Assembly (NCBI GenBank): GCA_965368335.1
Contig: CBDUMN010000041.1
Coordinates: forward strand, 1-28,901
Direction: 5' to 3'
DNA: 28,901 bases
Source: CBDUMN01 sp965368335
Lineage (GTDB): Bacteria; Pseudomonadota; Alphaproteobacteria; Rhodospirillales; JAPHRK01
The position numbers were made by a program, and so were the translations under genes. Below, one piece after another: positions 7,544 to 16,093 of the stretch (position 1 is the stretch's first letter; every line of letters starts with the position of its first letter). The notes beneath the pieces are model-generated. The model saw only the letters and a program-made list of their open reading frames with translations. It did no database searches and was not told where the DNA came from.

Positions 7544-7929
7544 GCCGCATCGTCCTTTTCCTTGGGCATGAGCCACTTCATCACCAAAGCAGTGACGGCA
7601 ATGGTCAAGAACGTCGATCCGATCAGCGCTGCGGTGATGGCGGGCCATTCCTCGGCAATCAGGTGAGCATGAAGAAGGACTCCTACGCCCGCAGGAACAA
7701 ACAGTAGGGAAAGATGGGAGAGCAGGCCTTGTGCCGTTTGCTGCAGATCGGCCGGAACACGGCCTTTGATTACCAGGGCGAAAAACAGCAGAACCATGCC
7801 GATTACCGGTCCCGGTACAGGGAGTCCCAACGCCATGGAGATGATCTCTCCGATAAGCTGAAAAACGAGAAGGGCGGTCAGGGCGGCAAGCATGTCTCTA
7901 AATTGATGGGGAACGGTCGCGTTTTGCAA
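7540..7929 (-). CDS. lrgA: LrgA/CidA family membrane protein
   Basis: The 129-residue protein has four hydrophobic segments and the CidA/LrgA signature: LVFQLIGEIIS (about 21-31), then LPVPGPVIGMVLLF (about 36-49), and the loop LLFVPAGVGVLLH (about 75-87). The C-terminus is charged (KEKDDAA), as is common. It is the first gene of a two-gene minus-strand operon with lrgB. The ATG at 7929 was taken; an internal Met at residue 13 is possible but would trim a normal N-terminal tail. The gene is divergent from thrC. The substrate is not deducible; holin-like or small-acid transport functions are known for the family. Confidence 0.92.
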   Translation of the reverse strand: MQNATVPHQFRDMLAALTALLVFQLIGEIISMALGLPVPGPVIGMVLLFFALVIKGRVPADLQQTAQGLLSHLSLLFVPAGVGVLLHAHLIAEEWPAITAALIGSTFLTIAVTALVMKWLMPKEKDDAA

Positions 7930-8018
7930 GGAAAATAGCGGTTTTCATGGCTTGCCTATGGCTTTCCCCGCGTATAGTCTGTGCCGCCTTGATTTAAGCG
8001 GATTTGAAGAGGTTTTCC

Positions 8019-9410
8019 GTGAAGTACGTCAGCACGCGCGGCAAAGCGCCGGTTTTGAGTTTCGACGATGTCCTGTTGACGGGTCTGGCCCGCGACGGAG
8101 GCCTGTATTTGCCCGAGACCTGGCCGCGGTTCTCTCAAGAACAAATTCGCGCCATGCAGGGCAAGAGCTATCAGGAGGTGGCGCTTGAGGTGATGACGCC
8201 CTTCGTCGCCGACGTGATCCCTGAAAGCGACTTCGCCGAAATCGTCGAAAAAGCCTATGCCCGGTTCAGCCATCCCGCCGTTGCGCCGATGGTGCAGATG
8301 GATGGATCGCTCTGGCTGATGGAGCTGTTCCACGGGCCGACCCTGGCGTTTAAGGACTATGCTCTGCAACTGGTCGGGCACCTGTTCGACTATGTGCTGA
8401 CCAAGCGCGGCGAGAAAGTTACCATCGCCGGTGCGACCTCGGGCGATACCGGATCGGCGGCTATCGAAGCCTGCCGCGACCGCGAGGCCATCGAGGTGTT
8501 TATTCTTCATCCCGAAGGCCGGGTGTCGGACGTGCAGCGCCGTCAGATGACCACGGTGCTTTCGTCCAATATCCACAACATTGCGCTCAAGGGTACGTTT
8601 GATGACTGCCAGGATGCGGTCAAGGCGATGTTCAACGATTTGGAATTCCGCGACGCCTACAAACTGGGCGCGGTCAATTCGATCAACTGGGCCCGGATCA
8701 TGGCCCAGATCGTTTATTACTTCTATGCCGCCACCCGCATCGGAAGCCCGGACCGGATGGTGCGCTTCTCTGTGCCGACCGGCAACTTCGGCAACGTGTT
8801 TGCCGGTTTTGCCGCGCGCAAGATGGGCCTGCCCATTGAGAAATTCGTCGTCGGCTCCAATCGCAACGATATCCTGACCCGATACTTCGAGACTGGGTCC
8901 ATGACGATGGAATCCGTCGAGCCTTCGTTGAGCCCCAGCATGGATATTCAAATTTCGTCCAACTTCGAGCGCCTGCTGGCCGATGTATACAAAGGCGAAG
9001 AGTCGGCTCTGACCCAGGCGATGGCCGATTTCCGCGATACCGGGTCTGTGAGTTTCGGCGAAGCCCGTTGGAAGCAGATCACCGAGTTGTTCGAGGGGCA
9101 TCGTCTGGACGACGATAAAACGATTGAGAAAATCAAGCGCGCCTACGAGCGGACTGGCGAGATGCTCGATCCTCATTCGATCATCGGTGTGGTGGCGGCC
9201 CGTATGGCCGAGCCTAGCGATGCGGCGACCATTGCGTTGGCGACGGCCCATCCGGCCAAGTTCCCCGATGCGGTGGAACGCGCCACCGGTCAACGCCCCG
9301 GTTTGCCGCCCCACATGGCCGACCTGTTCGAGCGGGAAGAACGCTTTGAAGTGATTAATAATGATTTGGCGGCCGTCAAAGCCCATATATCTTCCATCGT
9401 GAAGATTTGA
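8019..9410 (+). CDS. thrC: Threonine synthase
   Basis: This is a PLP-dependent enzyme converting O-phosphohomoserine to threonine, the last step of threonine synthesis. The PLP lysine is Lys112 in GPTLAFKDYA. The phosphate-binding segment GATSGDTGSAA follows (about 143-153), as do NSINWARI (about 212-219) and VPTGNFGNVFAG. The 463-residue length fits the long bacterial/yeast-type (class 2) enzyme. I set the start at GTG 8019 (MKYVSTRG, the usual N-terminus), which has a GAAGAGG ribosome-binding site six bases upstream; the in-frame TTG at 8004 lies before this site. thrB is about 6.7 kb away in the ispH operon, so the two threonine genes are close but not co-transcribed. The M16 peptidase gene follows by 22 bases. 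Confidence 0.96.
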   Translation: MKYVSTRGKAPVLSFDDVLLTGLARDGGLYLPETWPRFSQEQIRAMQGKSYQEVALEVMTPFVADVIPESDFAEIVEKAYARFSHPAVAPMVQMDGSLWLMELFHGPTLAFKDYALQLVGHLFDYVLTKRGEKVTIAGATSGDTGSAAIEACRDREAIEVFILHPEGRVSDVQRRQMTTVLSSNIHNIALKGTFDDCQDAVKAMFNDLEFRDAYKLGAVNSINWARIMAQIVYYFYAATRIGSPDRMVRFSVPTGNFGNVFAGFAARKMGLPIEKFVVGSNRNDILTRYFETGSMTMESVEPSLSPSMDIQISSNFERLLADVYKGEESALTQAMADFRDTGSVSFGEARWKQITELFEGHRLDDDKTIEKIKRAYERTGEMLDPHSIIGVVAARMAEPSDAATIALATAHPAKFPDAVERATGQRPGLPPHMADLFEREERFEVINNDLAAVKAHISSIVKI

Positions 9411-9432
9411 TTGGGAGCGAAGACGTAAGCGA

Positions 9433-10689
9433 ATGAGCCTGCAAACAACCACCATAAAAAATGGCCTGAGGGTCGTCACCGATACCATGGATACGGTGGA
9501 AACCGCTTCCATCGGTTGCTGGGTGGACGTGGGAACGCGCCATGAGTCGCCCGACGTCAACGGCGTATCGCATCTCCTGGAACACATGGCCTTTAAGGGA
9601 ACGCGCCGCCGTTCCGCCCAGGCGATTGCCGAAGAGATTGAGGCCGTCGGTGGGCACCTAAATGCCTATACCTCGCGGGAGAATACCGCTTACTACGCCA
9701 AGGTTTTAAAAGAAGATGTCGGTCTGGCGATGGATATCATCGGCGATATTCTGCAGCACTCGACGCTTGATTCCGATGAACTGGCTCGCGAACGCGCCGT
9801 GGTGTTGCAGGAAATTCATCAGGCCAACGACACCCCTGAAGATGTCATTTTCGATCAGTTTCAGGCGACGGCTTTTCCCGATCAGGCGATCGGTCGGCCG
9901 GTGCTTGGCGAGGCCGGGCTGGTTGGCGAAATGCCGCGGGAGACGCTGCTTGGCTATATGAAGCGCCACTATGCGGCCTCGCGCATTGTCCTTTCGGCTG
10001 CCGGACGGGTGAAGCACGAAGATATCGTTGCTTTGGCCGAGAGGACTTTTACCGAACTCCCCGGCGAACCGGCGGAAGACTACGAACCGCTCAGCTACCG
10101 CGGCGGTGAGAACCGTGAAAGCCGAGACCTTGAGCAGGTTCAGTTGGTGATGGGTTTTGAAGGGCTTTCCTACGACGATCCGGATTTCTATGCGGCGTCG
10201 GTTTTCTCCGCTCTTTTCGGCGGCGGCATGTCGTCGCGTCTGTTCCAGGAAATTCGTGAAAAACGCGGGTTGGTCTATTCGGTTTATTCGTTCAATTCCT
10301 GCTACGCCGACGGCGGTGTGTTCGGCATTTATGCAGGCACCGGCAAGAATGAAGCGGCCGAACTGATGCCGGTGGTTTGTGATGAGATCGCCAAGGTTCG
10401 CGATAGCGTGAATGAAGAAGAAATTCAGCGAGCGCGCAGTCAGATCAAGGCGAGCATTTTAATGTCTCTGGAAAGCACGGCCTCGCGCTGTGAGCAGCGG
10501 GCCCGCCAGTTGCTGGTCTTCGGTCGCACCCTGACCACCGAGGAAGTGGTGGAAAAGGTTGAAGCGATTGATCGGGATGCGGTTTTGAGAGTCGCCAACC
10601 GGCTGACTTCGGGACGGCCAACGCTAACCACGCTCGGTCCCATCGACAAAGTGCCGGGGCTCGATGTGCTGGAAGCCAAACTCGCCTAG
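9433..10689 (+). CDS. M16 family zinc peptidase, mitochondrial-processing-peptidase-like
   Basis: The 418-residue protein is the alphaproteobacterial relative of the mitochondrial processing peptidase beta subunit. It has the inverted zinc motif HLLEH at residues 47-51 and the distant glutamate ligand Glu127 (LQEIHQ), giving the complete H-x-x-E-H plus E set. The C-terminal M16 half includes the family's substrate-side motif FGGGMSSRLFQEIREKRGL (about 263-281). No signal peptide is evident. The thrC-M16 order is widely conserved in alphaproteobacteria, and the 22-base gap suggests co-transcription. Its stop and that of the opposing methyltransferase gene are separated by a single base, leaving no room for an intergenic terminator. 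Confidence 0.95.
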   Translation: MSLQTTTIKNGLRVVTDTMDTVETASIGCWVDVGTRHESPDVNGVSHLLEHMAFKGTRRRSAQAIAEEIEAVGGHLNAYTSRENTAYYAKVLKEDVGLAMDIIGDILQHSTLDSDELARERAVVLQEIHQANDTPEDVIFDQFQATAFPDQAIGRPVLGEAGLVGEMPRETLLGYMKRHYAASRIVLSAAGRVKHEDIVALAERTFTELPGEPAEDYEPLSYRGGENRESRDLEQVQLVMGFEGLSYDDPDFYAASVFSALFGGGMSSRLFQEIREKRGLVYSVYSFNSCYADGGVFGIYAGTGKNEAAELMPVVCDEIAKVRDSVNEEEIQRARSQIKASILMSLESTASRCEQRARQLLVFGRTLTTEEVVEKVEAIDRDAVLRVANRLTSGRPTLTTLGPIDKVPGLDVLEAKLA

Positions 10690-10690
10690 A

Positions 10691-11212
10691 TTATTTTGTC
10701 GCGATCATATTGAGGCTGATCAGGTGTGGCCCGAGCTTCATGCTGCTCGTGTCGTCGAACAGGCCAAATTCTTCGACACGCTTGAATTCCGAAAACCCGG
10801 CTTCGGTGAGAAACCTGTGTAAGAACGGTTCGATAAATCCGACTTTATGATGATCGTAGGGGTCGATCTGGCCGCCGAAGACGATTCTCACGATTTCCCA
10901 TTGCAGTTCTTCGCTGAGCATACCCGATACAAACAATTGGCATAAAACGCCGAAGTTGGGAACGCTGACGTAAAGGCGACCTCCGATTTTGAGTGTTCTA
11001 CAGCATTCCGCCAGAGCGGTTGGCAGTTCGTCCCGATAGCCCAGGTGTTCGAAAACATGGCTGGCGTAAATCTCGTCGATACTACCGTCGTCGAACTGGG
11101 AGAGGTCGACGCAATTACCGAGGAAGTCCACATTCGGGCCGTCAATGATATTGAGAATTTTCCATCCCGGTTTGGCTTCCTTGCCACCGATGTGAAGTTT
11201 CATGTTTCCCAT
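10691..11212 (-). CDS. Small class I SAM-dependent methyltransferase
   Basis: The 173-residue protein looks like a compact Rossmann-fold methyltransferase (Methyltransf_11-like). The N-terminus KLHIGGKEAKPGWKILNI replaces the usual glycine-rich SAM loop, followed by an acidic strand (VDFLGNCVDLSQFDDGSIDEIYASHVFEHL, motif positions about 28-57) and the post-motif strand GGRLYVSVPNFG (about 77-88). This arrangement is typical of sugar or nucleotide methyltransferases linked to surface-polysaccharide biosynthesis, but no such genes are nearby, so the substrate is unknown. The start could be Met1 or Met4 (MKLHIGG), the latter being nearer the family beginning. It is a single gene, convergent with the M16 peptidase. 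Confidence 0.8.
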   Translation of the reverse strand: MGNMKLHIGGKEAKPGWKILNIIDGPNVDFLGNCVDLSQFDDGSIDEIYASHVFEHLGYRDELPTALAECCRTLKIGGRLYVSVPNFGVLCQLFVSGMLSEELQWEIVRIVFGGQIDPYDHHKVGFIEPFLHRFLTEAGFSEFKRVEEFGLFDDTSSMKLGPHLISLNMIATK

Positions 11213-11370
11213 GCCTTGAGGTCTAGGTCAGTGTCCGTCGGTTGCGGATAGCGAACTGAATTTAAATTTTCAGTTCCTGCGCGCATAAGGATCAGCGTTT
11301 TTTATCGTCAGCCATGGTAGCCAAAAGGGCTTTGACACGGAATACGCTTTGGTCAAGAAAGGCCGTTGGA

Positions 11371-11952
11371 TTAGGCGTGGCCCGCGTCGGCCGAGAGCAG
11401 GGTCAGGTCGATGCCAAGCTTTTCGATGGCCCTGTCCCACTTATGATCCAGATCGGGATCGAAGATCAGGTTTTCATCGGGGTCCACGGTAAGCCAGCCG
11501 TTGGCCAGCATTTCGTCGTCCAACTGGCCGGGTGACCATCCTGCATAGCCGAGGGTCAGGAGGCAGTGATCGGGGCCGCGCCCTTCGGCGATGGCCTTCA
11601 AAATATCGATGGTCGCGGTGAGGGAGACCTGATCGTCAATGGGCAGGGTCGATTCCTGCAAATAGTCCGACGTGTGCAGGACAAAACCGCGCCCGGCCTC
11701 GACCGGGCCGCCGAACTGGACCTGAATGCTTTCTGAATCGCCGCCGTGGGGAATGTTCAACTGATCGAGCATTTCGGGGAAGGTCAGGGCCTCCATGGGA
11801 CGGTTGATAACCAGCCCCATGGCGCCTTCTTCGCTGTGGGCGCAGATATAGACTACGGTTTTGGCGAAGTTGGGGTCTTCCAGGCCAGGCATGGCGACGA
11901 GCAACCGCCCGGTAAGGTATTCGTCGCCGTTTTTTCCCATTGTGAGTTCCAT
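11371..11952 (-). CDS. YqgE/AlgH family protein (UPF0301, DUF179)
   Basis: The 193-residue protein has the YqgE/AlgH hallmarks: LTGRLLVAMPGLEDPNFAK near the N-terminus, then VVYICAHSEEGAMGLVINRP (about 33-52), a central QFGGPVEAGRGFVLH (about 79-93), and late LLTLGYAGWSPGQLDDE (about 131-147). Its molecular role is not established in any organism; AlgH was named from alginate regulation in Pseudomonas. The start is ambiguous: ATG 11952 (MELTMG) or ATG 11940 (MGKNG), and the latter has a GGAA element seven bases upstream. It is divergently placed with respect to the thiol-disulfide transporter gene, with 148 bases between them, and is probably transcribed alone. Confidence 0.93.
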   Translation of the reverse strand: MELTMGKNGDEYLTGRLLVAMPGLEDPNFAKTVVYICAHSEEGAMGLVINRPMEALTFPEMLDQLNIPHGGDSESIQVQFGGPVEAGRGFVLHTSDYLQESTLPIDDQVSLTATIDILKAIAEGRGPDHCLLTLGYAGWSPGQLDDEMLANGWLTVDPDENLIFDPDLDHKWDRAIEKLGIDLTLLSADAGHA

Positions 11953-12100
11953 AAAGGGTATTTTACACCCTCCCCCGCCTTTCGGCCAAATTCTTTGACC
12001 TCGGTCATGGCCTGCCGGGCTCGGTTCGCCTTCATTCTTTTGCTCAAGCAAAGGCGCATGAGGCGGACAATCTTTTTTTCGCCATGAATGAGAATTAGGT

Positions 12101-14284
12101 ATGCTGGCCGCCAAACGGATGAGCCCACTGGAGACCCGTATTTTGTATGGAAAACGCCTGATATCTTTGTTGGTTGCTGCTTTGACGGCCCTTTTCGCTT
12201 CAGCCAATGCTTGGGCTGCGGCGTCGGATTGGGACGCCGGAGAGTTCACGCAGGTCCGTCTGATTTCGGCGACCGACAAGGTCGGTTCGGGCGATGTTCC
12301 TTTGGGGCTGCACTTCAAACTCAAGAAGGGTTGGAAAGTCTATTGGCGCTCACCGGGCGATGCGGGCTATCCGCCCAACCTGGATTGGGAAAAAACGGGC
12401 AATTTGGCTAAGGCCGAAATGGCTTGGCCCGCACCGGGCCGGTTCAGCGTCCTGGGTCTTGAAACCATGGGATACAAGGATGAAGTCGTCTATCCGATTA
12501 GCGTGACCGCAACCGATCCGTCAAAGCCGTTTCAAGCCGACCTGTCCGTCGATTACCTGACCTGTAACGAAATCTGCATTCCCATCCAGGCGCGGCTTAA
12601 ACTCGAGCTTGCGCCGGGGGCGGCGGGCCCTTCCCAAGAGGCGCAGCTGATCAACCGCTTTGTCTCAAAAATACCCAAGCGGCAAGAGGGCGCCGACCCG
12701 ATGCTTGGCTTTTCCGTCGCTTCGGTGGCGCTGAAACCGGCGGGCGAAGGGGAAAAACGAGCAACCATGCTGATTTCGGCAACGGCCGATGATGGATTTA
12801 AAGCGCCGGATGTCTTCATCGAGGGCCCCTCTGAAGTCGTTTTCCTGCCGCCTAAGGTGCAGGTCGCCAAGGATGGTAAAAGTCTGGCGGCAGTCCTCCC
12901 CACCGATCTTCAGTTTTTCAAAAAAACACTCATTGGCGAGACGGTAACCGTGACCCTGGTTGATGGTCCGCGGAGTATTGAGCGGGCTCTGGCGGTAAGC
13001 GAAATGAGCGCCGCCATGGCCTTGCCGGTAGAGCAGCCTCCCCAAGTCGTTCCCGTCCGGGAAAACGGCCTTGGCATGATTTTGCTGTTGGCGGTGCTCG
13101 GTGGATTGATCCTCAACCTCATGCCCTGCGTTTTGCCGGTGCTTTCCATCAAGCTTTTAGGCGTGGTGAAGCATGGCGGCGGCGACGCCAGGCAGGTGAG
13201 GCTGAGTTTTGTCGCTTCGGCGTTGGGAATTCTGTTTTCCTTCCTGGTTTTGGCGGGTGTTTTGATCGGCTTGAAAAGTGGCGGCATGGCGGTTGGCTGG
13301 GGCATTCAGTTCCAGCAGTCCTGGTTCCTCATCGCCATGACCCTGATGGTCACTTTCTTCGCCGCCAACCTCTGGGGTTTCTTCGAGATCGGCCTACCGC
13401 GCTGGATCGCCGATATGGGTGAGCATTCGAGCCATGTGCAGGGTCTTGGCGGCCATTTTCTCACCGGCATTTTGGCGACCCTGCTTTCGACGCCTTGTTC
13501 CGCACCGTTCCTCGGCACCGCCGTGGGTTTCGCCCTGTCGCGCGGCGCTTTTGAAATCGTTGCCGTTTTTGCCGCTCTCGGGGTGGGGCTTGCACTGCCC
13601 TACCTGTTGGTCGCCCTAATGCCTTCACTTGCCACCCGTCTGCCGAAACCCGGCTCCTGGATGGTTGTCCTGCGGAAATTTTTAGGCTTTGCCTTGGCGG
13701 CGACGGGTATTTGGCTGCTCACTGTTCTCAATACCCAGATGGGCTATGAGGGGGCGATGGGCGTTGCGGCCCTGATGGTCATCCTGCTGGCGGCACTCTT
13801 TTGGCGGGATAGGGTTGGAGCCGTTCGCAAGCGGCTGGTGACAGGGCTTGCGATTGCCGTTTCGGTGGCGGTCTTTGTTTTACCGGCTCAGCTATTGCCA
13901 CCACCCAAGGAAACCCAGGCCAAAGAAGATGCTTCTTACTGGGCGCCCTTCGATCTTGCCGCCATTCCGGGGCATGTGGCGGCGGGCAAAACCGTCTTTG
14001 TCGATGTCACGGCGGATTGGTGCATTACCTGTAAGGTCAATAAACGTGTGGCGCTCGGTAATGGCGCGGTAGCGAATCTTTTGGCGGGTGAGAACATCAT
14101 CGCCATGAAGGCCGACTGGACAAAGCCGAATGATGCTATCGCCGCCTATCTGGCAAGTTTCGGGCGCTACGGCATTCCGTTTAACGCGGTTTACGGGCCG
14201 GGTGCGAAGACACCCATTGTTTTGCCGGAAATCCTAACGCCAGGCTTGGTTCTCGAGGCCCTGCAAAAAGGCTCGCAAGGATAA
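12101..14284 (+). CDS. ScsB/DsbD-type thiol:disulfide interchange protein
   Basis: This inner-membrane protein moves electrons from cytoplasmic thioredoxin to the periplasm. There are three parts. A signal sequence (about 19-41) leads to a long periplasmic N-terminal region (about 42-320) with a Cys155-x3-Cys159 pair in YLTCNEICIP. A DsbD-type membrane domain of about eight helices follows (about 325-600) with one cysteine in each half: Cys343 (NLMPCVLPVLS) and Cys466 (LLSTPCSAPF). Last is a C-terminal thioredoxin-like domain with Cys641-x2-Cys644 (ADWCITC). The CxxxC N-domain, unlike the immunoglobulin-like nDsbD, points to the ScsB (copper-tolerance) subgroup. No other Scs gene is adjacent. 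ATG 12101 was used; ATG 12119 (MSPLETR) is an alternative. The peroxiredoxin gene begins 98 bases downstream. Confidence 0.93.
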   Translation: MLAAKRMSPLETRILYGKRLISLLVAALTALFASANAWAAASDWDAGEFTQVRLISATDKVGSGDVPLGLHFKLKKGWKVYWRSPGDAGYPPNLDWEKTGNLAKAEMAWPAPGRFSVLGLETMGYKDEVVYPISVTATDPSKPFQADLSVDYLTCNEICIPIQARLKLELAPGAAGPSQEAQLINRFVSKIPKRQEGADPMLGFSVASVALKPAGEGEKRATMLISATADDGFKAPDVFIEGPSEVVFLPPKVQVAKDGKSLAAVLPTDLQFFKKTLIGETVTVTLVDGPRSIERALAVSEMSAAMALPVEQPPQVVPVRENGLGMILLLAVLGGLILNLMPCVLPVLSIKLLGVVKHGGGDARQVRLSFVASALGILFSFLVLAGVLIGLKSGGMAVGWGIQFQQSWFLIAMTLMVTFFAANLWGFFEIGLPRWIADMGEHSSHVQGLGGHFLTGILATLLSTPCSAPFLGTAVGFALSRGAFEIVAVFAALGVGLALPYLLVALMPSLATRLPKPGSWMVVLRKFLGFALAATGIWLLTVLNTQMGYEGAMGVAALMVILLAALFWRDRVGAVRKRLVTGLAIAVSVAVFVLPAQLLPPPKETQAKEDASYWAPFDLAAIPGHVAAGKTVFVDVTADWCITCKVNKRVALGNGAVANLLAGENIIAMKADWTKPNDAIAAYLASFGRYGIPFNAVYGPGAKTPIVLPEILTPGLVLEALQKGSQG

Positions 14285-14382
14285 GGCGAAAAATATTTGC
14301 CGATTCTCCTCTTGCATTTGGCCCCCAACCCCCTTAGCTGAGAGTCCGCTTTTTTTATTTATTCCAAAAGGGGGATTACCCG

Positions 14383-14865
14383 ATGACCATCAAAGTAGGC
14401 GACAGCATTCCTTCCGTGACCGTAACCGCGCTTGGCGCCGACGGCCCCGGTCCGCTGGATACGGCCGACGTGTTCAAAGGCAAAACCGTTGCTCTGTTCG
14501 GTGTGCCCGGCGCTTTTACCCCGACCTGTTCGGCTCAGCACCTTCCGGGCTTTATCGCCAAGGCGGGTGAGTTGAAGGCGAAGGGTGTGGACGCAATCGT
14601 CTGCATGGCGGTCAATGATATGTTCGTTCTCAAATCCTGGGCCGAAGGCCAGAATGTCGGCGACGCCGTGACCATGCTACCCGACGGAAACGGCGCTTTC
14701 ACTAAAGCTCTCGGCCTTGAATTCGATGCCTCCGCCTTCGGTATGGCGACCCGTTGCCAGCGTTTCTCGCTGCTCGCCGAAGACGGCGTGGTCAAAGCGA
14801 TCAACATCGAAGAGCCTGGTGCTTTCGAAGTCTCCGACGCCGATACGCTCCTGGGCCAAATTTAA
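14383..14865 (+). CDS. Peroxiredoxin, Prx5 type
   Basis: The 160-residue thiol peroxidase reduces H2O2 and organic peroxides in the cytoplasm. The peroxidatic cysteine is Cys49 in PGAFTPTCS, the Prx5-class active-site motif, with Thr46 one turn before it and the conserved arginine at Arg124 or Arg127 (MATRCQRF). Further cysteines are Cys74 and Cys125; neither is clearly the resolving cysteine of mammalian Prx5, so glutathione/glutaredoxin may complete the cycle, as in bacterial Prx5 relatives. A purine-rich GGGGG lies about ten bases before the ATG. It is convergent with rnhA and shares a hairpin terminator with it. A peroxiredoxin beside rnhA and thrB is a conserved alphaproteobacterial arrangement. 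Confidence 0.94.
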   Translation: MTIKVGDSIPSVTVTALGADGPGPLDTADVFKGKTVALFGVPGAFTPTCSAQHLPGFIAKAGELKAKGVDAIVCMAVNDMFVLKSWAEGQNVGDAVTMLPDGNGAFTKALGLEFDASAFGMATRCQRFSLLAEDGVVKAINIEEPGAFEVSDADTLLGQI

Positions 14866-14877
14866 AGATACGGCTAT

Positions 14878-14901
14878 CCCCTGGGCATTATTGCCCAGGG
14901 G
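14878..14901. terminator. Hairpin between convergent peroxiredoxin and rnhA genes
   Basis: Perfect 10-base arms, CCCCTGGGCA (14878-14887) and TGCCCAGGGG (14892-14901), enclose a TTAT loop. It lies 13 bases after the peroxiredoxin stop and 6 bases beyond the rnhA stop. A T run on the plus strand (AGTTTTTC) begins about ten bases later, so it is not a textbook intrinsic terminator, but the position and strength suggest bidirectional termination or transcript-end protection. Confidence 0.65.
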
Positions 14902-14906
14902 TAACC

Positions 14907-15350
14907 TCAAAGTTTTTCAATACCTTCTCGCGCCAGTTCGTCGGCGCGTTCGTTTTCCGGGTGGCCGGCGTGGCCTTTGACCCATTCCCAACGCACTTCA
15001 TGATCGGCAAGGGCGGCTTCCAGGCGTTGCCATAGGTCGGCGTTTTTCACCGGTTTTTTGTTGGCCGTGCGCCAGCCGTTTTTCTTCCAGTTGTGAATCC
15101 ATTTGGTAATGCCGTCGCGTACGTAGGTGCTATCCGTGGTCAACACTACGGGCACGGCGCGCTTTAACGATTCCAGCGCGGCGATGGCGGCCATCAGCTC
15201 CATGCGGTTGTTGGTGGTTTCCGGCTCGCCGCCCGAAAGCTCCTTTTCGACCCCTTTCCAGCGCAAAACCGCTCCCCAGCCACCCGGACCCGGATTGCCC
15301 GAGCAAGCGCCATCGGTGAAAATTTCCACCAAATTATCGTCTGTGGTCAT
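14907..15350 (-). CDS. rnhA: Ribonuclease HI
   Basis: This enzyme cleaves the RNA strand of RNA-DNA hybrids. All catalytic residues are visible in the 147-residue protein: Asp13 (FTDGACSGNPG), Glu51 (NNRMELMAA), Asp73 (TTDSTYV) and Asp137 (NERADELA), with His127 in VKGHAGH. The basic handle region with its tryptophans (KWIHNWKKNGWRT, about 83-95) is present, as in E. coli RNase HI. It is the last gene of the minus-strand group that starts with ispH; the gap from the preceding DsbA-like gene is 52 bases. Confidence 0.97.
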   Translation of the reverse strand: MTTDDNLVEIFTDGACSGNPGPGGWGAVLRWKGVEKELSGGEPETTNNRMELMAAIAALESLKRAVPVVLTTDSTYVRDGITKWIHNWKKNGWRTANKKPVKNADLWQRLEAALADHEVRWEWVKGHAGHPENERADELAREGIEKL

Positions 15351-15402
15351 GTGGCTGGGCCGTCCCTATAAGCGTTGCGAATCCTCTGGGAGGACTTTGG
15401 CC

Positions 15403-16089
15403 TTATGAGGGCCGGGCGTCAATCTCGGCCTGCGCCATTTCCGGCGGTTCTTCGACCCACTGATCGAGCAGGGGCGAGAGTTGGTCGAATGGCCGGTATC
15501 CTTGCGAAAGGGCGCGTAAAACTTCGCCGTCGCGCAGCACCATGGAGGGGAACCCCTGAACGCCCAACTGCTGGCTGACCTGGAAATCGACACGGGTCTG
15601 GTTGCGGATTTCCTGGGTTTCGAGCGCGGCTTTGAATTCGGGAGCCTGAAACCCGAAGGGGACGGCAAGGCTGGCCAGGACTTCATTGTCGGTGATGTCT
15701 TGGTTTTCGGCGTAGAAGGCCTTGTGGAGCGTTTCGAAAAAATCGAGGGTGGCGGCGGGCTTGAGGCTGCGCATGGTGACGACGGCCCGGCAGGCGGGTT
15801 CGGTGTCGTAGATGAAGTCGTCTCGCTCGAAAAAAGTGAAATCGAAGGGCTGGCCGGTCGCCTTCTCGACCTCTTTCCAGTGGTCGCGGATATCGCCTTT
15901 GGATTTTTCATCCATCACTTTGGTGTTTCCGGCCCTTAAACCCCCAACGATGGCGGTAACGGGAACCTTTTCTCCATAGCGTTCGGCAATGGAGTTTAAG
16001 GTGGGGGAAAAGCCCCAACACCAGGAGCACATGGGATCGCCGAAGAAGTAGATCTCCTTGGGCGGATGGTCTTCAACGTTTCCTATCAT
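15403..16089 (-). CDS. DsbA/FrnE-like thioredoxin-fold oxidoreductase
   Basis: The 228-residue protein has a thioredoxin-fold active site near its N-terminus, FGDPMCSWCWGFSP with Cys21 and Cys24. It then has an alpha-helical insert (ATGQPFDFTFF...EPACRAVVTMR, about 80-107) and a C-terminal cis-proline strand (GVQGFPSMVLRDG). This is the FrnE/2-hydroxychromene-isomerase-like DsbA branch. There is no signal peptide, so it probably works in the cytoplasm. Start ATG 16089 (MIGNVEDH) was chosen because the upstream part of the longer frame overlaps thrB out of frame and has no family match. It lies four bases after the thrB stop, indicating co-transcription. It separates thrB from rnhA, which are often adjacent in relatives. 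Confidence 0.87.
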   Translation of the reverse strand: MIGNVEDHPPKEIYFFGDPMCSWCWGFSPTLNSIAERYGEKVPVTAIVGGLRAGNTKVMDEKSKGDIRDHWKEVEKATGQPFDFTFFERDDFIYDTEPACRAVVTMRSLKPAATLDFFETLHKAFYAENQDITDNEVLASLAVPFGFQAPEFKAALETQEIRNQTRVDFQVSQQLGVQGFPSMVLRDGEVLRALSQGYRPFDQLSPLLDQWVEEPPEMAQAEIDARPS

Positions 16090-16093
16090 GTCT

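Noticed and set aside
7956..9587. A 543-codon open frame on the minus strand, opposite thrC and the start of the M16 gene
   Set aside because: The frame is the antisense shadow of thrC, a well-supported gene. Its translation is rich in His, Arg and Gly with no recognisable motif, which is typical of GC-rich antisense frames.
12049..12068. Short hairpin TTTGCT/AGCAAA in the gap between yqgE and the ScsB-like gene
   Set aside because: Six-base arms with a two-base loop and no accompanying signal; likely chance.
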